Shown here piece after piece: positions 42,812-54,800 of a stretch of 64,000 nucleotides of DNA (within the stretch, counting starts at the first letter, position 1; each line of letters starts with the position of its first letter). Origin of the DNA: Vicinamibacterales bacterium (GTDB lineage: Bacteria; Acidobacteriota; Vicinamibacteria; Vicinamibacterales; 2-12-FULL-66-21); assembly GCA_035699745.1 (NCBI GenBank), contig DASSPH010000069.1:124001-188000 (forward strand), given 5' to 3'. The translations under genes and the position numbers were made by a program. The notes under the pieces are model-generated. The model had not been told where the DNA came from, did not search any database, and worked only from the letters and a program-made list of their open reading frames with translations.

Positions 42812-42864
42812 GATGCTGCGTGTGACGAGGGCAGCATCTTAGTCGCGCGCCGACGCCGCCGCAA
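42812..42864 (-). promoter_or_regulatory. Predicted LuxR-gene promoter with overlapping dyad
   Basis: On the minus strand TTGCGG (42864-42859), a 17-bp spacer and TAAGAT (42841-42836) form a reasonable sigma-70 promoter. A perfect dyad, GATGCTGC (42812-42819) and GCAGCATC (42831-42838) with an 11-bp centre, covers the -10 box and the likely start site. It could be an operator (repressor or LuxR site) or an RNA hairpin in the leader. Confidence 0.45.
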
Positions 42865-42890
42865 GCGCGCGACCTTACTTCCGTCCCTAT

Positions 42891-45800
42891 TTACGGTCCG
42901 GCGCAGAATCCGGCATTCGCCGGATCGCCGAGCAACAACGACGCCGCGCCGTAACAGGGCACCCACGCATGCCCGTTGCCGTTCACCACGCTGAACGTGC
43001 CGGTCCGCGAACCGTAGGTGAACATCGTGAAGACGTCGTTCACCGCCGGCGTGAAGCCGGCGACCAGAAAGACGGCGTACGTGCCCCCGAACGTCATCTG
43101 GCCGGTGACGTTGATGAAGTCATGATCGGAGGCCCCGGTGCCGGCGATGCGCTGGCTGATCGTGCCGCTGTTGACGAACCCGATCTGCCCGCCGCCGATC
43201 GTCAGGGTTCCGAAGGGCCCCGAGTTCCGCAGCAGCCCCGCGTTGAGGAAGGTGTTCGTCCCGCCGGAGAAATCGGACGCGATCTGCCGTGTTCCCAACG
43301 CGTCGAAGATGCCGCCGGTCTCGTTCAGGATCGTGCCATTGAGGATCGCCGACATCGTCCCGCCGCCGAACATCACCGTGCCGCGGTTGCGCAGCGTGCT
43401 GGAGTACACCCGATGGTCGTTCGCTCCCTGAACGCTCAGCGTCTGGCCCGCCTCGATGTCGAGTCCGCCCTCCAGCGACATGGTGCCGCTGATCCACCAC
43501 ATCGGCGCGGTCATCGTGATTCGCCCGGTTCCCCCGACGTTGCCGGTCATCTCGAGCGCGACCGGCACGGTGAGATCTGCGGTGACGGTGGTCGTGCCGT
43601 TGAACTTCAACATGCCGGCGCCGCCGAACGTCGATCCCGCCTGGAGCGTGAAGTTCGACAACGGGATCTCCGCGCCCGGCGACACGCTCACGTGACCGCT
43701 CGTGTTGAACGCGACGGCGGCGTTCACGGTGCCGGTCTGGATCTCCATCGTGCCGGTGTTGATGAACGTGATCAGACCGCCGCCGAACGTCAGCGTGCCG
43801 ATGCCGCTGGTCCGCCGCAGCGTGCCGGCGTTGGTGAACGTGTTGGTGCCGCCGCTGAAGTCGGACGCGATCTGCCGATCCCCCTGGACCTCCCACAACG
43901 CGCCGGCGTCGTTGAGGACGGTCCCGTTGACCGTCGCCGTGACGGTGCCGCCGGAGAACACGACCGTGCCGCGGTTGCGCAGCGCGCTCGACAGCACGCG
44001 GTGCTCGTTGGCTCCCTGAATGTTCAGCGTCTGCCCTGCCTCGATGTCCAGGCCGCCGGCCAGCGACAACACGCCGCTGATCCACGTCATCGGCGCCGTC
44101 ATGCCGAGCCCGCCGCTGCCCCCCACGTTGCCGGTCATCTCGACCGCGACCGGAACCGTGAGCTTCCCGGTGACGGTCGTATTCCCATTCAGCTTCAGCA
44201 TCCCGGCGCCGCTGAACGTCGATCCCGCCTGGAGCGTGAAGTTCGACAACGGGATCTCCGCACCCGCCGACACGCTCAAGTGGCCGCTGGTGTTCATCGG
44301 AACGGCGGCGTTCACCGTACCGCTCTGAATTTCGATCGTGCCCGTATTGGCGAACGTGATCAGGCCACCGCCGAACGTCAGCGTGCCGATGCCGCTGGTC
44401 CGCCGCAGCGTGCCGGCGTTGGTGAACGTGTTGGTGCCGCCGCTGAAGTCGGACGCGATCTGCCGATCGCCCTGGATCAGCCACAGCGCGCCGGCGTCGT
44501 TGAGGACGCTCCCGTTGACCGTCGCCGTGACGGTGCCGCCGGAGAACACGACCGTGCCGCGGTTGCGCAGCGCGCTCGACAGCAGGCGGTGCTCGTTGGC
44601 CCCGCTGATCGTCAGCGTCCGGCCGGCCTCGATGTCGAGCCCGCCGGCCACTGACATCACACCGCTGATCCACGTCATCGGCGCCGTCATGCTGATCGCG
44701 CCGCTGCCTCCCACGTTGCCGGTCATCTCGACCGCGACCGGAACCGTGAGATTCCCGGTGACGGTCGTGTTCCCGTTCAGTTTCAACACCCCGGCGCCGC
44801 TGAACGTCGACCCCGGCTGGAGCGTGAAGTTCGACAACGGGATCTCCGCACCCGCCGACACGCTCAAGTGACCGCTCGAGAGCGTCGACACCGCGGCGTT
44901 CACCGTGCCGGTCTGAATCTCGATCGTGCCCGTGTTGATGAACGTGATCAGGCCGCCGCCCAGCGTCAGCGTGCCGATGCCGCTGGTCCGCCGCAGCGTG
45001 CCCGCGTTGGTGAACGTGTTGGTGCCGCCGTTGAAATCAGACCCGATCTGCCGGTCTCCCTGGACCACCCACAACCCGCCGGCGTCGTTCAGAATCGTGC
45101 CGTTGAGAGTCGCCGTGACGGTGCCGGCGGCGAACACGACCGTGCCGCGGTTGCGCAGCGCACTCCCTTGCACGCGATGTTCGTTCGCCAGGGTGATCGA
45201 CAGCGTCTGCCCCGCTTCGACGTCGAGGCCGCCGGCGAGCGCCACGGTGCCGCTCGCCCATGTCGACATCCCGCGCACCGATGCGCGTCCGGCGCCCTGC
45301 AGCGCTGCCTGAAGGTTGAGGCCGCCGTCGAATGCCGCCGCGTTCGCGACGCTGAAGGCCGAGGCCACGGTGACGGCGTCGGACGCGAAGAGCGCACGCA
45401 CCGCGGCCACCGTGTCGACAAAGACCGTGATGCTCCCCGGCCTGTCGATACGCACGACATCCGCCGGCCCCGGAGGCGCGCCGGTGCTCCAGTTGGCCCC
45501 CTGGCTCCACACGCCGGACGTATTCGAAATCCACTCGACGACATTCCCCCCGACCGCGATCACCGCTTTCGCCGGCGCGGCGCCGGGCGCGGACGCGGTG
45601 ACGAGCGCGCCGCCGGCGGCAGTCCCGGTGACGGCGAACGATGCGCTCGTCGCCCCCGCAGGAATGACGACGGAGGCCGGCACGGACGCGGACGCCGGAT
45701 CGGAACTCACCAGCGCCACCGTCAGATCGGACGGCAGTGCCTGCGCGATCGAGACCTCGAGCGGCGACGTCGCACCGACGGCGACAGACGACGATCCGGG

Positions 45801-48800
45801 CGTCAGCGCGAGCGTGCTGAACGTGCCGCTGAACGTAATGTCATCGAAGACCAGGCCGTCGCCGTCCCCCGACGGATTGAAGACCCGAATCCTCGCAATC
45901 GGCACGGTCGCGTTGACCCCGACGAACAGCCGGTTGTCGTACACACCGCCCGGCCCCTGTATCAGGTTGGCATCCGAGGCCGTCGCGGCATAACTCTGAA
46001 TCACGTCGTTCGCGCTGTCGAGGAACTGAACGACCACCGCCGGCGCGCCGAGATCGAGATTCCCGATCCAGAGTCCCGCCGACAGGACGGCATGCGAGAA
46101 CACGAAGTCGTAGTTCTCGGAATTGTCACCGAGATACGCCGGAATACCGGACGACGTGAGCCCGTTGGGCTGCGAGTTCAGGTTGGGTTCCAGGTACGGC
46201 GAGCTGGGAGTCTGGACGAGCATCGGCTGCCCGTCGCGCTGCACGATCGTCAGGCCGATCGATGCGTACTCGTTGCCGGTGAGGATCGTCCCCGCCGCGA
46301 ACGAATCGAAGTTCGCCACGTTCGGCGCCGCCGGCGCGCCGAGCAGCCACTGCGCGTAGCTGCTGGTCGCATTCGAATCGATCGGCACTGCCTGAACGGT
46401 CACCTGTACTGACTGGTACTGTGACGGCGTGGAGAACCCAGGCGGCGTCGAGATCTGCACCGTCGCAGTCCCGTCGCTCGCCACCGGCTGCGGATCGAAG
46501 AACGTCGACCGCACCCCCTGGTTCCCGCTGAACGTCACCGGGCTCAGCGTGATCGTGCCAACGGCCGGCGCCGAACTGGTCACGTTCACCGAGGCCGCGG
46601 CGCCGGGACGCAGCGGCTGTCCCACCTGATACGCCAGCGTGCCCGGTGCGAGCCGCGCCGACGCGATCTGCAACTCGGTGCCCGGCGCGTTGCCCTGCGT
46701 GGTGAAGTCGGCGGGGGACGAGATGAGGAAGCCGGACGGCGTCAGCGTCACCTGCGCGGTCGCCGGCGCGAAGCCCGGCGCGGTGACGTTCAGCGTCACC
46801 GTGCCGGAATCCGCCAGACCCTGCACGAAGAACGCCGGGATGACGCTGGTCGGTCCAGTGGCGGTGATCCCGATCGCTGCCGACCCCGCGGCCGTCGGCA
46901 GCGCCGACAACAGCACCTTGGACGGGTCGCTGCTGGTGATCGTGAACGTGACGTCAGCCGGCGAGGTTTCGGCCAGCGAGCCCGCCATCGCCGTCTGAAG
47001 GTCCTTGCCGAGCAGCGCGTCGCCGACGAACATCGCCGGCGCGTTCACCGTGGCGGTGAAGACGGTGAAGTTGCTCGGCGGCGAGAAACCCGCCGGGGGG
47101 ACGACGGTGACGATCGAGCTGCCCACCGCGGCGGGATCGAACGACACGGGCTGCACGCCCTGGTTGCCGGTGAACGTCACCGGGCTGCCGACGATCGTCC
47201 CGACGCCCGAGCCGGTGGAATCTTCCGCCGTGACCGCGACCTGCACGGTCACGCCGGGCCGGACCGGCTGCGCCGAGAGGTACTGCAGCGCCGGGTTGAG
47301 CGCTGCCGAGTAGATCGCGATGGTGGTCGGCGACGCGAGCGTGGTCGTCGTGAAGTTGCCGCCGGGCGTGAGGCTCACGAACCCGGACCGCGCGAGCGGC
47401 ACCGGCGCCGTGCCCTGCGTGTAGCCGGTTGCCGAGGCGGTCACGTCCACGGAGCCGGCCTCGTCCAGCGCCTGCACGTAGAACGTCGGCAGGTTCTGCG
47501 TTCCGGCCGGAACCGGCAGCACGATGCTGGGCCCGCCGACGTCGGTCGGCAACGCCGCGACCCGGAGCCGGGCGGGGTCCGCGCTGGCGATCGTCACCAG
47601 CAGGTCCCCGCCTTCAGGGGCCGGCGCCCCGAGCGTGCCGCTGGCCGATGTCTGGAGATCCTTGCCGACGGTATTGACCGCCAGCACGATCCCCGGCGCG
47701 GCGACGTTGGCCGTCAGTTGACGGAACGTACTCGGCGACGAGAATCCGGACGGCGGCACCGGCTCGATGACCGCGACGCCCGGGTTGGCCGGATCGAATG
47801 CCGTCGCGGCCACCGACACGCCGCCCGTGAAGGTCACGGTCGCCGGCGTCAGCGTCCCGACGTTCGTGGCGCTGCTCTGGACGTCGACGTTCACCGTCAG
47901 CCCGCCGCGCACCGGCTGCAGCGTGTCGAACGCCAGCGTACCGGGCAGCAGCCGGGCCGACACCACGTCGAGCGGTGTATTGGGAGAACCGGTGGTGGTG
48001 TTGAAAGTCACCCCGAAGCAGGGGATGCACCACGACATCTGCGCGATGACGAAGCCTGACGGCTGCAGCGTGACGCTGCCGCCGCCCGCGGTGAATCCGG
48101 CAGCGGACGCGGTCAGCGCCACGGTTCCGCTCGACGCGAGCGCCTGGACGTAGAACGTCGCGGTACTCGAGCCGGCGGGCACGTGCACGGAAGCGGAAGC
48201 GGCTCCCGCCGTGGTGCCGGCGCCGGAGATCAGCACCTTCGAGGCGTCTGCGCTCTCGAGGGTGACGTCGACGCCGCCGGCCGGCGCCGGCTCCTGCAGC
48301 CCGACGTTCACTGCCGATTGCAGATCCTTGCCGATCGCGGTGTCCCCCACCGACAGCGCCGGCCCCGCGACCGTGGCCGTCATCTGCCGGAGATCGTTCG
48401 AGGCGGCAAAGCCGTCAGGGGTGACGACCTCGAGAACCGCCGTGCCGCCGTTCATCGGATCCGCCTGGATCGAGGCCACACTCGAGCCGAAGGCGATACC
48501 GCCGGTGAACGTCACCGTCGGCGGCACGACCGCGATCGCATTCGACGTGCTCGAGACCGTCACGTCGACCGACAGGCCGCCGCGGACGTTCTGCGACACC
48601 TCGAAGTTGCCGGTGCCCGCGTTCAGACGCCCGGCGACGACATAGAGCTGCGTGTTCGCCGCGCCCGTGGTCGTGCTGAAGGTCTGCGGGACGCAGCTGA
48701 CGCACCAATACTGGTGCGTGATGATGAAGCCCGCGGGGGCCAGCGTCATGGTGCCGGTGCCCGACGTGCGGCCCGGTGCGGTCGCGGTCAGGACCACCGA

Positions 48801-51800
48801 GCCGGCGTCGCTCAGCGCCTGGGCGTACACCGTCACCGAGGTCTGGCCCGCGTCCGCGTGCACCAGTGCTGACACCGCTCCCTGCGCCGCGGGATCCGCC
48901 GAGACGATCAGCTTCGACGCGTCTGCGCTGCCGATCGTCACGTCGAGTCCGCCTGCCGGGGCGGGCTCGCCGAGCGACACCGTCACCGGGACCTGCAGGT
49001 TCTTGCCGATCGACTGAGCGGACAACGACAGTGCCGCGTTGGTCACCGTCGCCTGCATGGTGCGGTTACCGTTCGACGCAGAGAACCCGGGCGGGGTCAC
49101 GACTTCAATCAATGTCGTCCCGGCGGCTGCAGGATCGAACTCGATCCCGACCACTCCCGCACTGAACGCAGTGCCTCCCGTCACCGTGACGGGCGTCGGG
49201 ACGATGGTGCCGACACCCGTGGGTGTGGTGCTGACCGTCACGTCGACGGTCAGTCCGCCGCGGACGTTCTGCGCCTCGATGGGATTGCCGGTGGCGGGAT
49301 CCAGGCGCATCGACGCGAGGTAGAACCCGGTGTTCGACGCTCCCGCGGTCGTCTGGATCTCCTGGCTGCCGCACCACAGGCACCAGTAGATGTGAGCGAT
49401 CACGAACCCGCTCGGCGTCAGCGTCATCGCCGCCGTTCCCGAACCGTATCCCGGCGCCGACGCCGTGATGTCGAACGCGCCCGTGTAGGCGAGCGCCTGC
49501 ACGTAGAACGACGCCGACGACGTCTGTCCCGCCGGCACCGTCACCGTAATGCTGGGGGATCCCGCGCCTCCGCTCGCCGACAGCAGCACCTTCGATGGAT
49601 CGGCGCTGCTGATCGTCACGTCGAGATTCCCGGCCGGGGCCGGAGCGCCCAGGTTGACGCTGACCGGGACCTGCAGGTTCTGTCCGATGGTTCGCGGCGA
49701 GATCGTCAGCGGCGGCGGCGTCACCGTGGCCACGAGACTCGCCTGGCTGCTCGGCTGAGAGAAGCCGGCGGGCGCGACGACCGTCAGCGTGGTAGCGCCG
49801 GCGCTCGCCGGATCGAAGACGGCGCTCAGGCCGCTCGCGACCGTGTGATCGAAGGTGAGAGGACTGTTCGTGATCGTCCCGACCGCGGTGTTGGAGCTGG
49901 TCACCGCGACGCTGGCCGTGATTCCCGGCCGGACCTGCTGACAGATGTTGTAGCAGAGGGAGAACGCCCACGGCGGCAGGTTCAGCGTGCCGGGCTCGAG
50001 ACGGACCGGCTGAATCGCCAGCAGCGTGTCTGCCGACGAGGAGGTCGTCGTGAAGTCCTGGGTATCGTTGCCTGTGACCCCGATCGTCATGAACGCGAAG
50101 CCGGACGGCGCCAGCGTGAGCGTGAACGGATTCCCGACGTAGCCGGGCGCCGTCGCCGTCAGCGCGACGGTCCCGGCGGCGTCCAGTCCCTGCGCGTAGA
50201 TCGTCGGCACCGTCGAGGAGCCGGCGGGAACGCTCACGATCACGCTGCCGGCTCCCGGCAGATTTGGAGAGGCCGACAGCAGGACCTTCGATGGATCCGC
50301 GCTGGCGATGGTGATCTCGAGGTTGCCTGCCGGCGCCGGCTGGCCGAGCGAGCCGGTCACCGGCGTCTGCAGGTTCTTGCCGAGCAACGCAGTGGGCGCG
50401 CCGGTGACGCCGGCAAACGCCACGTAGGAGTTGGTCACCGTTGCCTGGATTGACTGGAGGTTGCTCGGTGTCTCGAACCCTGCCACGGCCGACAGCGAGA
50501 TCGCCACGGTTCCCGCGGCCACACCGTCGAAGCCGGTCGATTTGACGCCGTCGTTGCCCGTGAAACTCAGCGGACTCACCGTAATCGTCCCGACGCCGTC
50601 GTCCGCGCTGGCGACCGGCACGTCCGCCGTGAACCCGGCGCGGAGGTTCTGACACGACGAGCAGCTCTGATCCCACGAGAAGTTGTGGAAGGTGGGATCG
50701 ATTCGCACCGGCCGAACCTGGATCTCGGTTGGCACGGCGGTCGGCGAGGTCGTGAAGTCCGAGGTCAGGATCACGAAGCCGGACGGCCACAGCGTCACGA
50801 GCGAGTTGCCGGTCATGAAGCCGGCCGCGCTGGCGGTCAGTTGCACCGTGCCGGTGTCACTCAGCGCCTGCGCGTAGAACGCCGGCAGCGTCGACGACCC
50901 GGCAGGAACGGTGACGATGATGCTGCTGGCGCCCACCGTCGTGGGTGATGCCGCCAAGAGCACCTTGTCCGGATCGGCGCTGGTGATGGTGACCTCGAGG
51001 TTGCCGGCGGGCGCCGGCGCGCCGAGCGAGCCGCTCAGCGATGTCTGCAGGTTCTTGCCGAGAGTCACCGCCTGGACCGTGATCGACGGCGGCGGCACGG
51101 CCACCGTGACTTCGATCGACTGGAGGTTGCTCGGCGTCGAGAACGGCGCCGGCGGCGGCGTAGCGAGCGCCACTGTCGTGGTTCCGACGGTGTGGGGATC
51201 GAACTGGACGGCCTGCGAACCGACGCCGGCGGTGAACTGCGCGGTGCCGACGATGGAACCGACGGCCGGGTTCGAGCTGGTCACGTCCACGGTGACGTCG
51301 ATGCCCGGCCGCACCGCCTGGCAGGCGCTGCACGACGGGTCGGTGATGTAGTTGAAGAAATCCGGATCGAGCCGTACCGATCGGATCAGCAGAGACGCGT
51401 TGGGCGCATCCGGCGCGATCGTGAAGTCGGCCGCCTCGAGCGCGAATCCGGACGGCGCGAACGTCATCACGGCCTGGCCGTCGCTGTGCCCGGGCGCGCT
51501 CGCGAGCACCTGCGCGGACCCGGTGCCGGTCAACGCCTGCACGAAATAGCCGAAGGAGCCGGATCCGGCCGGAATGGACACGACGATCGACGGCTGCCCG
51601 GCCGCGGTGGGACTCGTCGCGAGGAGCAGCTTCGACGGGTCGCTCGACTGCAGGGTGACGAGCAGATTCCCCACGGGAGCCGGAACGGTGACGAACCCGC
51701 CGGCAGCGGCCTGGAGATCCCGGCCGACGATCGCGGAGCCGAGGTTCAACGCCGGCTGCACGGTGGCAACGATCGACGAGTAGTTGCCGGAGGCGCTGAA

Positions 51801-54800
51801 GCCGTCCGGCGCCACGATGCTCAACGACGTCGTGCCGTTCGCCTGCGGATCGAACACGGCGGTCGCCGTCGCGTCACCGCCGGAGAAGATCGCGCCGGTC
51901 ACCGTGCCGACCGACGGATCGGAACTGGTGATCGTCACCGGCAGCGCCGCGATCCCGCCGCGCACCGCCTGACACGCGCTGCACTGGGGATCGGGCGTCC
52001 AGGTCAGCGACAGCGCATCGAGCCACACCGAGCGCACTGTGACGGCCGTGTTCGGCGAGAGCGCGCCCGTCACGAAGTCGCTCGACACGAAGACGATCCC
52101 TGAGGGCCGGAACGACACCGTCGCGGAGGCCGGCGAGAAGCCGCTGGCGGTCGCGCCAATCTGCGCCGCACCGCTGGCGGTGAGCGCGTGCACGTAGAAG
52201 GCGGGAGACTGCGTCGCACCGGCGGCTGCGTTCAGGACGATGCTCGACGATCCGGCCGCGGTCGGAGTGGTCGACAGCAGCACGTTCGGATCGAGCGTCG
52301 AGACGGTGATCGCGGCGCCGCCCGCCTCGGCGGGCGCGCCGAGGTTCACGACGGAAACCGCCTGCAGATCCTTACCCACCGTCATGTCCGCGATCGAGAG
52401 CGGCGGATTGCCGACAGAGGCCGTAATCTCGCGGAACGTGGACGGAGTGAAGAATCCGGACGGCGTGCCGAGCGACAGCGTCGCCGTGCCGCCGCTGAGG
52501 GGGTGGAACGCCGTCGTACCCGTGCCGGTGGCCGGAGCGATGGTCACCGGACTGGTCGTTATCGTTCCGACCGTCGTCGGTAAACTCGTGACGCTGACCT
52601 CCGCCGTCACGCCGGTCGCCAGCGCCTGGCAGCGCGTGCAGAACGGATCCGCCGGGTACTCGAGTGTTCCCTCGTCGAGCCAGACCGCGCGGATCTCCAG
52701 CGGCGTATCGGGCGAGAGCGTGCTGGTCGAGAAGCTTCCGGTGCGGAAGATGAAGCCGGACGGCTTCAGCGTCACGTCGAACGAGCCGCTCACATAGCCC
52801 GGCGCGGTGAGATTCACCGTGACGGTGCCGGTCTCGGCGAGGCCGTGGACGTAGAAGGGCGGCGCGCTGGACTGCCCCGCCGGCGCGGTGACGGTGATCG
52901 TGTCCATCGCCGGCGACGTCGGCGTGGTGGAGAGCAGCACCTTGGATGGATCGCTGCTCTGGATCGTGACGAGCAGGTTGCCGGCCGGCGCCGGCTCGCC
53001 AAGGCTGACCGCGTTCGACGATTGCAGGTTCTTGCCGATCAGCAATGCGCTCGCGGCGAGCGTCGCCGTCGCCGGCGTGATGCTCGCCTGGATCGCCGCG
53101 CCGTTGGCGGGCGTGGAGAAGCCCGCGGGCGCCACCGGGGTCACGACCGACAGCGTCACGCTCCCGGTGGCATGCGGATCGAATTCCGTCGTCGCGGTCG
53201 CGCTGCCCGCGTTGAACGTTGCGGGATTCGGCACCGACCCGATCGGATTGTCCGAGCTCACCACCGTCACCTGGAAGGAGGCGAGACCGCCGCGCACGGC
53301 CTGACAGCGATCGCAGCCGAACGCGCCCGGCACGTACTCGAGCGTTCCGGGTTCCAGGTACGCCGTACCGAGGGTCAGCGTCGTGTTCGGCGACGCTGGA
53401 TGGGTCGTGAAGCTCTGCGTCACGAACACCACGCCGGACGGCGCGAGCGTGACGGCCAGCGATCCGGGTTCGAAGTTGGCGGCCGCCGCGTTCACCGCGA
53501 CGGTGCCGCTCTCATCGAGCGCCTGCACGAAGAACTGCGGCGTGTTCGTCGAGCCGGCGGGGACGATGAGGCTGATCGAGGCGGAGCCTGCACCCGCGGC
53601 CGTCTTCGACAGCAGCACCTTCGAGGGGTCGGCGCTGGTGATCGTGACCGGGAGGTTGCCTGCCGGCGCCGGCGACCCGAGATTCACCGAAGCAGGAGCC
53701 TGCAGGTTGCGGCCGACGGTCAGCGTCGGAGCCGAGAACGTCATGGGCGCGGCGACGGTGATGGTGATCTGGGTACCCGTGGCCGGGGCGGGATCCTGGG
53801 GAAGGCTCAGCTGCGTCGTCCCTGCGGCGAGCGCATCGAAGGACACACTCCAGAACCTCTGGGCAAAATCGAATGACGGCGTACCGAGCACGCCCACGGC
53901 CGGGTTCGAATTCTGAATCGCAAGGCCAGCGACCTTTATCCCGCCCGCCAGAAGCTGGCGTTCGATCGGTATCAAGCTCACCGGGTCGAGCCGAGCGTGA
54001 TGAACCGTGACGACGGTGTTCGGCGAAAACAGACCGGTGACGAAATTCCCGGTTCCAAACACCAGGCCAGAAGGCGCCAGCGTCACCGTGCTGGTCCCAT
54101 CGGGCAGCCCCGGTGACGACGCGGTCAACACGACGGAACCGGACTCGTCGTCGCCGCGCACCAGAAAGCTCGGAATCTGCGTTGTGCCAGCGGGCACGAA
54201 GAGTTGAATACTTGCCGCGTTGGCGGAACCGTCGGCCGTCGCGAGCCAGACCAGATTCGTGTTGCCACTCGTGATGGTGACGGTACGACCGCCTGCCGGC
54301 GCCGGTGCGCCCAGGGACCCCGAGACCCAGGTTTGCAGCTGGAATCCAACGGCAACGCTCTGCAGATTGATCGGCTGCGCCGGGGTGACGTTCACCGCTG
54401 CGGACGCACTGCTCGTATCCGACGCGTCGGCCGGCGTCACGGTGACCACCGTAGAGCCGAGCGTCTGGCCCGTGACCGCGATCGGCGCGGTCAGCTGATT
54501 CTCCGGAATCGTGACAACGCTCGGCAAAGCAAGCACGCCGCCGGTATCGACGTTGACATTGAAGCCAAGCCCCCCCGCCGGCGCCGGCGCCGAAGCCTGC
54601 AGCAGCAGGTTGCCGGTGCCGCCCACCACGACGTTCGACGTGGAGGGAGACAGATAGATCGAGCGCGCGACGGCGACGACTTCCGCGTCACCGGCGAAAT
54701 CCGTCGCGGACGCGGTGATCTCCGTCATCCCGTACGCGAGACCAACGACCTGCGGATTGGTCATCGGCACGTCGGCCCCTTCGGGCACGAAGATGCTGGG

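Noticed and set aside
42945-45296. Insertion sequences or transposon copies
   Set aside because: The repeats are in frame, encode the same protein fold with a constant 588-bp period and lack inverted ends or transposase.
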